DNA of 64,000 nt from Shewanella aestuarii (GCF_014647215.1 NZ_BMOT01000002.1:412497-476496), one strand, 5' to 3'; shown: positions 1-9,592, counted from the first letter of the stretch. Program-made: numbers and translations. Notes: generated by a model not told the origin, from the letters alone.

Positions 1-1603
1 GTAAGGCTAAGCCTTGCTCAATAGCCACTTTTGCCACCGCAAACGCAATGTATTTACTGACTTTGTGAATATCTTCTAGTTTAGGCAGTAACGAACCTTC
101 ACCCGTTGTCCCCAGTGGAGAACATTCAGATAAGGCACGGCTAGAAGCCATCAGCATTTCATCAGAAACTCGTGTAGCGCCGCAAGATAACACACCTAAG
201 CCAATACCTGGGAAGATGAAGCTGTTATTACATTGAGCTATTTCGAAAGTTTCCCCATTCACCACCACAGGTTCAAATGGACTACCCGTGGCAACAAGTG
301 CTTGGCCAGATGTCCAATGTAAAATGTCTTTTGGCGTGGCTTCAACACGGCTGGTTGGGTTTGATAATGGAAAGACAATAGGACGCGGGCAGTGGCTGTG
401 CATTGCTCTAATAATGTCTTCAGTGAATAACCCAGGCGCACCAGAAACGCCAATTAATACGGTTGGTTTGGCATTATTGACGACATGTAATAACGATACG
501 TTATCGCTATAATTATCCCACTTTTCTACGGTATCTAACTTCTGTGCTAAGTTAGTTTGAAATGGGAGTAGGTTAGGCATGTTGTCAAGTAATAAGCCCC
601 AACGGTCTACCATAAAGACTTGTGAACGAGCTTGCTGATCACTAATGCCTTCAGACACCATCTGGGCGATAATCGCTTCTGCAATACCGCAACCGGCGCT
701 ACCCGCACCTAAAAATACAATGCGCTGTTTGCTTAATTGAGTATTAGCCGCTTTACTGGCGGCTAATAATGAGCCAACCGTTACGGCTGCCGTGCCTTGA
801 ATATCGTCGTTAAAACAACAATATTGGTCTTTGTATCGCTCAAGCAGTGGCATGGCATTTTTTTGGGCAAAATCTTCAAATTGAATCAATGCATCAGGCC
901 ATCTGCGGTTAACCGCTTGCATAAATGCTTCAACAAACTCTTTATATTCATCGCCGCCAATACGCTGATGACGCCAACCCATATACATAGGATCTTCTAG
1001 TAATTGTGGGTTATCGGTTCCGACATCTAAGGTTACCGCAAGGCAGTAGGCCGGACTGATCCCGCCACAGCTAGTATAAAGTGACAGTTTTCCAATCGGA
1101 ATACCCATGCCACCAATGCCCTGATCACCTAAGCCTAAAATTCGCTCGCCATCGGTTACCACTATCACTTTAACTTTGTGACGGGTTGAGTTATTTAAAA
1201 TGTCATCGATGCGGTCTTTGTTTGGGTATGAAATAAATAAGCCACGATTACGACGATAGTTTTTTGAAAAGCGCTCACATGCTAAACCTACGGTAGGCGT
1301 ATAAATGATAGGCATCATTTCACTGATATTATTACGTACCAGTGAGTAAAACAGTGTTTCGTTGGTATCTTGAATATTACGCAGATAAATGTGTTTATCT
1401 AGGTCATTGGTAAAGTTAGTGAACTGCTGATACGCACGGGCGACTTGTTCGTCAATGGTTTCAATTACCCAAGGTAACAAGCCTTCAAGGTTAAACGAAA
1501 TTCGTTCATCTTCTGTAAATGCAGTGCCTTTATTCAGTAGCGGAGATTCTAAAATGGCAGGGCCGGCAAAAGGAAGATAGAGGGGGCGTTTAGTATCGTC
1601 CAT
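1..1603 (-). CDS. maeA: NAD-dependent malic enzyme, MaeA/SfcA type (partial, C-terminus beyond window)
   Basis: Oxidative decarboxylation of malate to pyruvate with reduction of NAD, a cytoplasmic link between the TCA cycle and gluconeogenesis. The minus-strand reading frame opens at an ATG at 1603 and stays open to the left edge, giving 534 codons; the family is about 560 residues, so roughly 30 C-terminal residues lie outside. Visible landmarks are the N-terminal segment [20 protein letters not shown], the YTPTVG-type region near 1290, and the [10 protein letters not shown] segment near 800, which is typical of the malic enzyme NAD domain. The gene stands alone with a 176-bp gap to the next upstream gene. 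The family call is confident; cofactor preference for NAD over NADP is inferred from resemblance to the E. coli MaeA type. Confidence 0.92.
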   Translation of the reverse strand, partial: MDDTKRPLYLPFAGPAILESPLLNKGTAFTEDERISFNLEGLLPWVIETIDEQVARAYQQFTNFTNDLDKHIYLRNIQDTNETLFYSLVRNNISEMMPIIYTPTVGLACERFSKNYRRNRGLFISYPNKDRIDDILNNSTRHKVKVIVVTDGERILGLGDQGIGGMGIPIGKLSLYTSCGGISPAYCLAVTLDVGTDNPQLLEDPMYMGWRHQRIGGDEYKEFVEAFMQAVNRRWPDALIQFEDFAQKNAMPLLERYKDQYCCFNDDIQGTAAVTVGSLLAASKAANTQLSKQRIVFLGAGSAGCGIAEAIIAQMVSEGISDQQARSQVFMVDRWGLLLDNMPNLLPFQTNLAQKLDTVEKWDNYSDNVSLLHVVNNAKPTVLIGVSGAPGLFTEDIIRAMHSHCPRPIVFPLSNPTSRVEATPKDILHWTSGQALVATGSPFEPVVVNGETFEIAQCNNSFIFPGIGLGVLSCGATRVSDEMLMASSRALSECSPLGTTGEGSLLPKLEDIHKVSKYIAFAVAKVAIEQGLAL

Positions 1604-1740
1604 GGGTAACCTTTATTGTGAGTTGTTTGATAGGTTCAATAGAGAAGTAGATTAACATGACTAGCATTTATTGTGGTCTGTTAAGTGATGAATTTCACAC
1701 TTTTTTTGATAGCAGATTGTTTGAATTTAATCCAAAAGAC

Positions 1741-1770
1741 AAAAATGCACAGCTCTGGCTGTGCATTTTT
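1741..1770 (-). terminator. Rho-independent terminator (bidirectional)
   Basis: A perfect 13-bp inverted repeat (AAAAATGCACAGC, loop TCTG, GCTGTGCATTTTT) lies directly 3' of the yehS-like gene. The A/T ends give a T-run on either strand, so it could also stop transcripts coming from the right. Confidence 0.88.
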
Positions 1771-1779
1771 GAGTAAAAC

Positions 1780-2244
1780 CTATTTACCGCGATGTTTGAT
1801 TGATAATCCCTTTAGGAAGTTTCTCAATATTTGATCGCCGCAGGCTTTGTAGTTTTTATGCTCAGGATTACGGAACAGTGCGCCTAATTCAGACTTAGTC
1901 ATGCTGAAATCTGCTAACGTTAGCATTGCTAGAATATCTTCTTCACGTAGGGTAAGTGCTACACGTAATTTTTTGAACATCAAGTTGTTGGTCAAGTTTT
2001 TAACGGGCTTAGGAACTTCAGCACCTTCTTGTAAACCACGATTATGGATGATAAAACCATCTAAAAACTGACACATTAATGTGTCGTTAATTGCTTGATA
2101 TCCTTCCTCTTCTTCTTTTTTAAGCATCGCAATCACTTTATCAGTGGCGACATCGGCATTGGCTTTAGCAAAAACACTGCTAACCTGAGCGTTAGACAAG
2201 TCGAAGATGAATCGAATACGGCGAAGAATATCGTTGTTTATCAT
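1780..2244 (-). CDS. yehS: DUF1456 (YehS-like) family protein
   Basis: A 154-residue protein with the two-fold internal repeat typical of YehS/DUF1456: NNDILRRIRFIFDLSN near the N-terminus and FKKLRVALTLREEDILAML about 85 residues later are the same helical unit repeated. The biochemical function is unknown; the family is cytoplasmic and common in gammaproteobacteria. A purine-rich AGAGAGAA lies just upstream of the ATG, and a strong terminator follows. It appears monocistronic, 215 bp from the transporter gene upstream. Confidence 0.85.
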   Translation of the reverse strand: MINNDILRRIRFIFDLSNAQVSSVFAKANADVATDKVIAMLKKEEEEGYQAINDTLMCQFLDGFIIHNRGLQEGAEVPKPVKNLTNNLMFKKLRVALTLREEDILAMLTLADFSMTKSELGALFRNPEHKNYKACGDQILRNFLKGLSIKHRGK

Positions 2245-2459
2245 AGTTCTCTCTGGCGCGGCTGCGCGAGTTATGTGGATGCACTAATTTGCCGCTATAG
2301 TATATCGCAATTTACCCAGCTTGCTTATGTATTATGCCAATTTCTCAATAGTCAGGATTATTTAGTTCAGGTAACCGCGTCAGCGCTAAAGGTATGCACT
2401 CAATCATGCAGCTAAAATGAATATTGGTACGCGCTATGTTGTTGATGACCAATACCAGT

Positions 2460-3743
2460 TCAATGTGAAGTGCTATACCAATAAATAAATACTAAGGCGA
2501 AACCGATTAAGTAGAGTAATCCTACCCATGACAGGATACGCATTTTTGCACCATAGCGTTGTGCTTCGGGTAAATGTTTTGACACCATCAGTTTGAAATT
2601 GAGTCCCGCAAAAATAATCGTGGTCATAAACGCCAGTATCATTACAAACTCTAATAACGGAAGTAACGCGCCCTTAAAAAACAAGATTAGCCCTAAACCT
2701 AACGCACTGACCGCTATCATAATTAGATTGAGTCTGTTTGGGTTGTCTGGCTGTTTGGCTAAGAGTTGCCAGCCCATATTCAGGGTGCGGCTGTAACCGT
2801 CTATTACGGTAACAGTGGTACTGAAAATACATAAAAAAGCCACAATGCCAATTAAGTAGCGTGTGTCTTCGCCCATCACCTGACTGTATAAATGGATTAA
2901 TTGATTGGCAAATTGAGCGCCGGAATTTGAAAACTGTTCGCCAGAGCCATGCATAACCAAAGCGCCTAATGCCAAAAACACAATCGCTAGAATAGCGGTG
3001 GTGATATAGCCTAAATTGAAGTCAAATAACGCCTGCTCTGGTGTAACCCATTGCGTTTTTTTCTTTTCGAGCAACCATAAAGAATTCCATGCGCTAACCT
3101 CTATAGGGGCGGGCATCCAGCCCATCATCGCAACCAGAAAACCGACATTTGCCCATTGCCAGGCGTCTGCGGCTGAAGTTGGCGTAGGTTGTCCCCATTG
3201 GTTAGTGAACGCCAGTGAAACGGCGATTAATGTGGTTAGAGTTAAGATAAGCATGATCACTTTAGTGACACCATCTAACCATTTGTAATGGCCTAAGATG
3301 AGTAGCAGAAGTGAGCTAATCAATACCAAAAAGGCCAGAATATCAATTGAAAGGGGAATAAATTGCGTCAACATGGCTGCGGTTAACATACAAACCCCAG
3401 CGGTACTCGCGATAGCAGCAATCACATTGAGCCCAGTAAATAGCGCCAGATAACTCTTTCCTTGACGTAAATATCCATGCAGCAAACTTTCGCCGGTTGC
3501 CGCAGTATAGCGAGCCCCTGCGGCAAAAAAAGGATACTTGAGCAGATTAACCGCCAATACTAACCAAGCTAATTGCCAGCCGAACTCGGCTCCTGCTCTG
3601 GTTGATGCAACTAAATGAGATGCGCCAATGGCAGCGGCCGCCATCAAAATACCTGGTCCAAGCCCAGATACTAAATGTAACAATTTTGTTTCCTTTGCTG
3701 CACGGGTTGAAGGGTTTGGCATTTCTATTGTCTGCTGTCTCAT
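2460..3743 (-). CDS. Divergent Nramp-family transporter
   Basis: A 427-residue polytopic inner-membrane protein with about 11 hydrophobic helices and the Nramp fold signature at TM1 (GPGILMAAAAIGASHL) and TM6 (GWMPAPIEVSAWNSLW). Classical Nramp Mn/Fe transporters carry DPGN in TM1 and MPH in TM6, and these coordinate the metal. Here the TM1 Asp is Gly, the Asn position is not conserved and the MPH motif reads MPAP, so the substrate cannot be taken as Mn or Fe. Other non-canonical Nramp clades are known with altered selectivity. A second in-frame ATG lies 7 codons in; neither start has a clear ribosome binding site. It is divergent from the TonB receptor across a 224-bp gap, so the two may share regulation. 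Confidence 0.8.
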   Translation of the reverse strand: MRQQTIEMPNPSTRAAKETKLLHLVSGLGPGILMAAAAIGASHLVASTRAGAEFGWQLAWLVLAVNLLKYPFFAAGARYTAATGESLLHGYLRQGKSYLALFTGLNVIAAIASTAGVCMLTAAMLTQFIPLSIDILAFLVLISSLLLLILGHYKWLDGVTKVIMLILTLTTLIAVSLAFTNQWGQPTPTSAADAWQWANVGFLVAMMGWMPAPIEVSAWNSLWLLEKKKTQWVTPEQALFDFNLGYITTAILAIVFLALGALVMHGSGEQFSNSGAQFANQLIHLYSQVMGEDTRYLIGIVAFLCIFSTTVTVIDGYSRTLNMGWQLLAKQPDNPNRLNLIMIAVSALGLGLILFFKGALLPLLEFVMILAFMTTIIFAGLNFKLMVSKHLPEAQRYGAKMRILSWVGLLYLIGFALVFIYWYSTSH

Positions 3744-3967
3744 TTATTAATATTAAATTATCTTTTATTTTATAGTGTTAGCTTGCCACAACAAGATGTT
3801 AAGTAAAACCTCGGTTTGATACAAAAAGGCAACAATTTCTGTTTTAGATGATTGACTTTTTACCATAACGCTCTAGTTTAGTGGTGGCTTGGATTTTTCA
3901 GCAAGCCTTCACTTTACATCGCATTTAAGTGCAAGAATAAAAATACTAAATTATATTAAGGAAGATT

Positions 3968-6532
3968 ATGAAAAGACCTCAACTATTGCGCAGTGCATCC
4001 GCTGTTGCTATCTCTTTGGCGTTAATGCCCATCTCTATTGCCACTCAAGCCGCTGAAGCTCAAGAAGCTAAAGTTGAACGTATAGAAGTGACTGGCTCTC
4101 GCATTAAGCGTACTGATGTAGAAGGCCCATCTCCAGTACAATCGCTCAATAAAGATGACATTGCTAACATGGGGTTTGATAACCTACAACAATTATTAGA
4201 GCGTATGCCAGCCAATGGCTCTGGTGCTTTTTCTACTCGCGGCAACAGTCAAGATTCAACCGCAAATGGCGGTGCATCTATCAGCTTACGTGGCTTAGGT
4301 CCTGATGCAACATTAGTATTAATTAATGGCCGAAGAGTTGGCAATAGTGCGTTTGCTGAAGGGATCTCAAACTCCTTCGTAGACATTAATAACATTCCAG
4401 TCTCGGCTATCGAACGTATCGACATTTTAAAAGATGGTGCTTCAGCTATTTATGGTTCAGATGCGATTGCCGGTGTGGTCAATATTGTATTAAAGAAAGA
4501 TATTGAAGGTATTGAAGTTAATTTAGGTTACGGCGATGACAGTGGCACAGGATATGATGAAACTACAGCTAGCTTAGTGTGGGGCGTTAAAGCGGATAAA
4601 GGTAGTGCATCGATTATTTTAGATTACTTTACTAACGGTACTTTATCTGCGGAAGATATGGGACGATTTGGTACAGCGAATCAATCGCCATACGGTGGTG
4701 AAGATTATCGCTCATCACGTGGTTACCCAGGATACTTTTATGTTAATGGCGTAAAAACCATAGACCCTGATTGTCCTCCTGAAAATGCGACCGCAAGTGG
4801 TAGCTGTTTATTTGATTATGGCCCTTACAATTTAACCATTCCAACCTCAGAGCGCGTTGGTGCGATAGGCCAGTTTGATTATATGTTAGGTGAGGATTTA
4901 ACAGCATTTTTAGAATTATCTGTACAACATAATACTTCTGAAGCGGGTGGTGCACCAACGCCATTAGATGAAGATGCAGGCTTGACTGTACCAGGTTCAC
5001 ATCCTAATAATCCATTTGGACAAGATATTGAAATCGGTCGTTATCGTACCGTCGATGCTGGAGCGCGTCGCTGGGATATTGAGTCTGATACTATGCGAAT
5101 TGTCGCTGGTCTTCGTGGTGTTGTGAATGATTGGGATTGGGAGGTTTCGGCTCAACGCGGTCGTAGTGAATCAACTCAATCAGGTGACCGTTCGCAAGGA
5201 TGGGTAAGAACCGACTATTTACAAGCAGAAATTGATGCCGGAAATTATAACCCATTTGGGGCAACGGTTAATTCGCAAGATGTAATAGATCGCATTACCA
5301 CCAGTTTAGTTAGACAAGGTAAGTCAAGTATCACAGCTTATGATGCGAGCATTACAGGCCAAGCATTCACGATCGCTGATCGCGATATTATGATGGCTGC
5401 TGGTGCTGAATACCGTGAAGAGAGTGTCAGTGATGTTCCTGATGAACAGTTCCGACGCGGTCTGATTTTTGGTACTGAAGCGGTTTCAGCTTATGGTTCA
5501 CGAGATCAATATGCGGCATATGTGGAGTTTTCAATTCCGGTTGCGGATAATTTTGAATTACAGTTAGCCGGTCGCTATGACAATTACAGTGATTTTGGTT
5601 CAACCACCAACCCTAAAGTCGCCTTCCAATGGGGTATTCTTGATGAATTAACGGCGAGGGGATCATGGTCAACTGGATTCCGTGCACCTTCATTAGCCCA
5701 AATTGGCTTAGGCCCATCAGAAAAAAGTGATTTCTTAGTTGATAGTTATCGTTGTGCTGCTGATAACGTAGATTGTGAGTTATTGGACTATAATTTTGTG
5801 TTTGCGGGTAACCCTAACCTAGATGCTGAGGAATCAGAAACTTGGAACATAGGGATGATTTGGGCACCAAGCCAAGCATTTGATATTGGTTTCGATCTAT
5901 TTAATATTGTTCAAGACAATAAGATTGACTCTCTACAAAACCAAGATCTTTACGATGAAAATTGTAATGATCAAAACAGTTCTATTTGTTTACGCAATAC
6001 TCCACAAGCTGGCGAAACTTATGGTTCAATTGATGTCATTAAATCTGCTTTTGTGAATATTGGTTCTCAAGAAGTTCAAGGTGTGGATTTATCTACCCAT
6101 TATAACCTTGGCTTAAATAGCTTCGGCGATATTAAATTTGGCGTAGAGTACAGCTATTTAATCAGTTTTGAAAAAGAAGTGGATAGCAACACCATAGATT
6201 ACACTGGTCAGTATGAATATCCACAGCACCGTTGGTTAGCAACAACCAATTGGAACAAAGATGACTTTGCCGCTAACATCAATTTTAGCTACACAGGCGA
6301 GTTTGAAGATTATAATAAAACGCGTACTGTTGATTCACAGTTGTTAGTTGATATGTCAGGTTCATATCGTTTCAATGACATGTTTAAATTGTCAGTTGGC
6401 GTGAATAACGTATTTGACGAGTCGCCATCATTTGCCATTGGCGATGGTGATGCCGATTTATACGGTTATGCAATGGGAGTTCACAATCCATTAGGACGAT
6501 TTGTTTACACTAAAGTCAGCATGAAGTTCTAG
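3968..6532 (+). CDS. TonB-dependent outer-membrane receptor
   Basis: An 854-residue outer-membrane transporter. It starts with a signal peptide (residues 1 to about 28, ending ATQAAEA), followed by the TonB-box-like stretch RIEVTGSRIKRTDVEGPSP and a plug domain with the SLRGLGPDATLVLINGRR and DILKDGASAIYGSDAIAGVVN segments. The rest is a beta-barrel with FRAPSLAQIG and VNNVFDESP, ending in a terminal Phe (VSMKF). This N-terminal style is common in marine receptors for oligosaccharides, peptides and other large substrates rather than classical siderophore receptors. No substrate-specific enzyme gene sits next to it, so the ligand is unknown. A purine-rich GGAAG precedes the ATG. A strong terminator follows 26 bp after the stop. 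Confidence 0.93.
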   Translation: MKRPQLLRSASAVAISLALMPISIATQAAEAQEAKVERIEVTGSRIKRTDVEGPSPVQSLNKDDIANMGFDNLQQLLERMPANGSGAFSTRGNSQDSTANGGASISLRGLGPDATLVLINGRRVGNSAFAEGISNSFVDINNIPVSAIERIDILKDGASAIYGSDAIAGVVNIVLKKDIEGIEVNLGYGDDSGTGYDETTASLVWGVKADKGSASIILDYFTNGTLSAEDMGRFGTANQSPYGGEDYRSSRGYPGYFYVNGVKTIDPDCPPENATASGSCLFDYGPYNLTIPTSERVGAIGQFDYMLGEDLTAFLELSVQHNTSEAGGAPTPLDEDAGLTVPGSHPNNPFGQDIEIGRYRTVDAGARRWDIESDTMRIVAGLRGVVNDWDWEVSAQRGRSESTQSGDRSQGWVRTDYLQAEIDAGNYNPFGATVNSQDVIDRITTSLVRQGKSSITAYDASITGQAFTIADRDIMMAAGAEYREESVSDVPDEQFRRGLIFGTEAVSAYGSRDQYAAYVEFSIPVADNFELQLAGRYDNYSDFGSTTNPKVAFQWGILDELTARGSWSTGFRAPSLAQIGLGPSEKSDFLVDSYRCAADNVDCELLDYNFVFAGNPNLDAEESETWNIGMIWAPSQAFDIGFDLFNIVQDNKIDSLQNQDLYDENCNDQNSSICLRNTPQAGETYGSIDVIKSAFVNIGSQEVQGVDLSTHYNLGLNSFGDIKFGVEYSYLISFEKEVDSNTIDYTGQYEYPQHRWLATTNWNKDDFAANINFSYTGEFEDYNKTRTVDSQLLVDMSGSYRFNDMFKLSVGVNNVFDESPSFAIGDGDADLYGYAMGVHNPLGRFVYTKVSMKF

Positions 6533-6557
6533 AATTAACCTTGTATGAAAACGATTG

Positions 6558-6592
6558 CCCACATTAGCTTAACTCAGTAATGTGGGTTTTTT
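6558..6592 (+). terminator. Rho-independent terminator of the TonB receptor gene
   Basis: Perfect 9-bp stem CCCACATTA / TAATGTGGG with an 11-nt loop followed by six T residues, 26 bp after the receptor stop codon. Confidence 0.9.
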
Positions 6593-6617
6593 ATTAATTC
6601 GAAACTAGGTAGATAAA

Positions 6618-7256
6618 ATGATCACTTTACATGGCACGCCACGCAGTCGTGCATTACGGGTTTCATGGTTACTTGAAGAGTTAAACGTTGAATGGCGGTT
6701 TAGGTTCATTAATTTTGCAAAGGGAGATAATCGCAGCAAGGATTTTCTTGCGTTAAATCCTAGTGGCAAAATGCCAGTGATTGAAGACGGGAATCTAGTA
6801 TTAACCGAATCGGCAGCTATTTTACGTTATCTAGCTGAAAAATATGGTAAAGGACAATTTTTACCTCAACCAGGTACTGAGCAATCTGCGAAACATGAAG
6901 AGTGGGTCAGCTTTGTTATCTGCGAGCTTGAGCAAGCATTATGGAGTATGGGTAAACATCGCTTTGCCTTACCAGAAGAGCAGCGATTAACCACCATGTT
7001 GCCGGTGGCCACATTTGAATTTGACCGGGCAGCAAAGATAGCTGAATCTTGGGTGCCTGAGTCGGGGTATTTATTAGGTGAGCAATTTACCGTTGCGGAT
7101 GTGCTATTAACACAAACATTAATGTGGGCAACCGCCTTTAAACAAACGATTCCACCTAAACTGAGTGCTTATCTGGCGCGAGTACAAACTCGTCCGGCAT
7201 TGGTGGCGGTATTAGAAAAAACAGAAGCTATTGCCAAAGCAGAACAAGCTGAATAA
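6618..7256 (+). CDS. Glutathione S-transferase family protein
   Basis: A 212-residue cytoplasmic GST. The N-terminal thioredoxin-like domain (residues 1 to about 80) has the substrate-site start TPRSRALRVSWLLEEL, the cis-proline segment NPSGKMPVIEDG, and the glutathione gamma-Glu-binding LTESAAILRYLAEKYG. The all-helical C-terminal domain contains GEQFTVADVLLTQTLMW, the conserved N-capping box region of the fold. The physiological substrate cannot be read from sequence. It starts at ATG after AGGTAGATAAA, downstream of the receptor terminator, so it is likely transcribed separately. Confidence 0.9.
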   Translation: MITLHGTPRSRALRVSWLLEELNVEWRFRFINFAKGDNRSKDFLALNPSGKMPVIEDGNLVLTESAAILRYLAEKYGKGQFLPQPGTEQSAKHEEWVSFVICELEQALWSMGKHRFALPEEQRLTTMLPVATFEFDRAAKIAESWVPESGYLLGEQFTVADVLLTQTLMWATAFKQTIPPKLSAYLARVQTRPALVAVLEKTEAIAKAEQAE

Positions 7257-7274
7257 TCTGCATTAACAATAAAC

Positions 7275-7299
7275 AAGGGAAGCAAACGCTTCCCTTTTT
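7275..7299 (+). terminator. Rho-independent terminator of the GST gene
   Basis: Perfect 9-bp stem AAGGGAAGC / GCTTCCCTT with loop AAAC and a T-run. It lies between convergent genes and could serve both. Confidence 0.88.
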
Positions 7300-7327
7300 G
7301 GGTTTAAGCAAACAAGGTTGTCGCTTA

Positions 7328-7828
7328 TTAAAGCTGGGTTGCGGCCCATTTAGCACGGCTTTCACGACTTTCGCTCATGCCATTATCTGCTCGGTAAGCT
7401 TTATAAGCTTCTGCATCTAATGCGATTAAACTTACATCGACTTCAAGGACTAATTTACATTCTTTTTTAATCCGCCAAGCTGCAGTGTTATATAACTCAG
7501 TTAATGGCAAAGAGCTTAAAAACTCAGGGTTATATTGGTTATAAAGCGCTTGCGTTGGGTAAACCACAAACGCTAAGCGGCGCTTAGGTTCTTTTTTAAA
7601 TAACTCTTCAATGCCATCAGTGGTGTTAAGTACCTGCATTTCAATAATATCATCTATTTCGAGTAGCTTTTTTTGAGCAGGAACAGGCGCTGAGGTTTCA
7701 CCAGCTTCCCAAGCCGTTACAGCTTCTGCTGTGGTTTTAGTGATAAGGGCAACTTGCTCGATGCTTAATCCAAATGATTGGCGTAAACATAACATTTCAA
7801 TGGCATTTAAGCCTGATTCTTTAGACAT
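7328..7828 (-). CDS. YdiL-like (DUF1870) protein with N-terminal helix-turn-helix-like region
   Basis: A 166-residue protein. Residues 8 to 55 ([35 protein letters not shown], read in two pieces) look like an Xre/lambda-repressor helix-turn-helix: a first helix, QVALI as helix 2 and VTAWEAG as the recognition helix plus the following turn. The rest is a helical domain resembling E. coli YdiL/DUF1870, whose role is not established. The start is supported by AGGAAATATC before the ATG. It is convergent with the GST gene. A DNA-binding role is an inference from the helix-turn-helix only. Confidence 0.7.
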   Translation of the reverse strand: MSKESGLNAIEMLCLRQSFGLSIEQVALITKTTAEAVTAWEAGETSAPVPAQKKLLEIDDIIEMQVLNTTDGIEELFKKEPKRRLAFVVYPTQALYNQYNPEFLSSLPLTELYNTAAWRIKKECKLVLEVDVSLIALDAEAYKAYRADNGMSESRESRAKWAATQL

Positions 7829-7890
7829 GATATTTCCTACAAAATTTTTAACCTCAACTCGGGTAAAGAGATGAGTAAATGATATTTAAA

Positions 7891-8043
7891 TCGCTAATAT
7901 TCAATTTCTTACAATAGAAATTGAACTTTGCATTGATAACAAGGCGCATTTACGCGTCAATAGCGGGTCTATAGCAAATCAATTCAACGCAGTTAGCGCA
8001 GCAAAAAGCTGTTTGATATGCATTTTTATCCCAAGCTGAGGTT
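7891..8043 (+). repeat. Dispersed intergenic repeat, copy A
   Basis: About 150 bp of gene-free DNA sharing an ordered set of segments with four other places in this window: TAATATTCAATT, TTGAACT, GCATTGATAACAA, TTTACGCGT, AATAGC, AATTCAAC and a tail GTTTGATATGCATTT then AAGCTGAGG. Copy A is the best-preserved and was used as the reference. It sits between the 5' end of the YdiL-like gene and the 3' end of the SMI1/KNR4 gene. Confidence 0.8.
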
Positions 8044-8055
8044 TAGCAAAACAAC

Positions 8056-8457
8056 TTACTGAGCCAGCCAGACGTCGTCAACCCAATCCCAAAACGATTC
8101 CCAGACCTCATCGGTAAAGTCACCGTCTTGCCAAAATTGCACCTGACCATTCTCTTCAATGCAGTAAAAGCTATCACCGACTTGGCAAATTGGAATTTGC
8201 TCTCTCGGTAACCCGATAGACCACGCATAGCTGGCGACTTCCGGCAAAAAAGTATGCGAGTAGGGATCGGCAGCGGTTACAGGTTCATATGCGCTATAAA
8301 TCACATTGCTGGCATGGAGTAAATATTCTTTTAATTCAGCAGGCAAGCCAATTAATATCTGTTCTTCAACTTCAACAAGTTGCTCAAAAGTAGGCAACTC
8401 TAGCGGAACAGGAACGGTTTCACTTAACTCTTGTAGTTGGTCAATAATTTCGTGCAT
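8056..8457 (-). CDS. SMI1/KNR4 (SUKH) family protein
   Basis: A 133-residue acidic protein with the SUKH-type pattern: an N-terminal helix, IGLPAELKEYLLHAS (the 'LP.dy..ll' element), LPEVASYAWSIGLPREQIPICQVGDSFYCI and WESFWDWVDDVW at the C-terminus. SUKH proteins often act as immunity proteins of contact-dependent or polymorphic toxins, but no toxin gene is visible nearby, and stand-alone housekeeping-like members are common. The start ATG has AAGGATCCCCA upstream. Function is unknown; the family call is from pattern only. Confidence 0.72.
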   Translation of the reverse strand: MHEIIDQLQELSETVPVPLELPTFEQLVEVEEQILIGLPAELKEYLLHASNVIYSAYEPVTAADPYSHTFLPEVASYAWSIGLPREQIPICQVGDSFYCIEENGQVQFWQDGDFTDEVWESFWDWVDDVWLAQ

Positions 8458-8794
8458 TGGGGATCCTTAAGTCGCAATGGCGGTCAATGCGATATTGGCG
8501 CGATTATAGCAGAAATATTCCTCTATTCTGTACTCAGGTTTTTAAGTTACCTAACTATATGTAAAGTAATGGCTTTGAGCGTGATAGCTTTGATGGAATC
8601 ATTGACTACTTTAGATAATGTCAATTTTAACGAGGACGATAGTGACTAGGCGAGTCATCACTTGATAGTTAATCGCAAAATACCCCATTGATATTAGTTT
8701 GCAATATGAACTCAATTGCTGGAATGAATGGCGGGATTTTAGGCAAAAAAATGCGCTCATAGGAGCGCAAAGGGTGGGTGGAAAGTCGCTGTAA
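8458..8794. other. Gene-free interval between SMI1/KNR4 and RelA/SpoT-like genes
   Basis: About 337 bp with no convincing coding sequence; a short plus-strand frame here lacks a ribosome binding site and recognisable composition. The right part holds the terminator of the gene at 8795. The promoter of the SMI1/KNR4 gene should lie in the left part but no clear -35/-10 was identified. Confidence 0.6.
8745..8769 (-). terminator. Rho-independent terminator of the RelA/SpoT-like gene
   Basis: Read on the minus strand: TGCGCTC, short loop, GAGCGCA, then a run of seven T residues. It lies 26 bp after the stop of the gene ending at 8795. Confidence 0.88.
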
Positions 8795-9592
8795 TTAGGC
8801 GGCTTGTTGAAAGCTCGCGGTTACCGCTTCGCGTTTGTAGACTAACCAAGCTTTGTGATATTGCTTATGAGATTGTTGACGGATTTGAGTAATTCTCTGC
8901 ATCTCAAGTTCGCTTAGGGCGCGGTGTTCTAGATTCGCTCTGTTTTCAATGTTCTGAATTTGCTGGTAATCCTGATGATCTTGTCCACTTTTAATCGCGG
9001 CAATGGTTTGTAAATGTAATTGAACTTCAACAATCATCTGACTTTGTGGCAGTTTAATCAGCACATTCAAATCGCGGTAACCAGAGGCTTTTGGATTAGC
9101 AAAACGGTTTTTAATTTGAACGATTTCACTGTTTTCATGCAACATTTGATAACTCGCCATTAGATTCTCGACATTGTTGGCGACAATACTGCCGCGGGCA
9201 ATATCGGTAATTAGGCGAGCATCACCATTAAACTTATTATCGACTTTTTGTAACGCACGGTCATAACTTTTAGTTAGCGGCAATAGCATATCCACTTCGG
9301 CATTAACGCTTATTGCCGATAAAAGCTGGCTTAATTCCTGCTGTGCGTATTCAGCTTGCAACATTAAATGATTTAAGTCGGCAGATTGTTGCATTGGCGC
9401 ATACGCCTGGTAATCGGCAATAGCGTAAAGGTTGTCGAGTGCACTATCGGCACTCGGGGTGGTTCCACTTAGGTTTACGCCATATGGGACTTTATCTGTC
9501 GGCTCATTAACTGACACCTGTGGCTGTGCGGCAACCTGACGGGTCGTTAATAGAATCAAAAAGATAAACAGAGTACGAAAGAGTTTATTCAA
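8795..9592 (-). CDS. Exported protein with RelA/SpoT-synthetase-like domain
   Basis: A 265-residue protein starting at TTG 9592, chosen because GGAG lies 9 nt upstream and the product then begins NKLFRTLFIFLILLTTRQVAAQ, a typical signal peptide cleaved near residue 22. A TTG 15 bp earlier is in frame but lacks this spacing. The body matches the (p)ppGpp synthetase fold: LTKSYDRALQK (106-116), DARLITDIARGSIV with the Mg-binding Asp position (D130) and R133, ASGYRDLNVLIKL (GY at 171-172), and IVEVQLHLQT with the catalytic-type Glu 189 and Gln 191. RSH enzymes usually have GY..(I/L)H; here the His is Asn. RSH synthetases act in the cytoplasm on GTP and ATP, so an exported version is odd. It could be a periplasmic nucleotidyltransferase, an effector or a dead enzyme. 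It is monocistronic with its own terminator. Confidence 0.62.
   Translation of the reverse strand: MNKLFRTLFIFLILLTTRQVAAQPQVSVNEPTDKVPYGVNLSGTTPSADSALDNLYAIADYQAYAPMQQSADLNHLMLQAEYAQQELSQLLSAISVNAEVDMLLPLTKSYDRALQKVDNKFNGDARLITDIARGSIVANNVENLMASYQMLHENSEIVQIKNRFANPKASGYRDLNVLIKLPQSQMIVEVQLHLQTIAAIKSGQDHQDYQQIQNIENRANLEHRALSELEMQRITQIRQQSHKQYHKAWLVYKREAVTASFQQAA

Noticed and set aside
2422..2454. Inverted repeat TATTGGT / ACCAATA after the Nramp-like gene
   Set aside because: Only 7 bp with a 19-nt loop and no T-run, too weak to call a terminator.
8437..8649. Plus-strand open frame of 70 codons upstream of the SMI1/KNR4 gene
   Set aside because: It starts inside the opposite-strand gene, has no ribosome site and no recognisable sequence.
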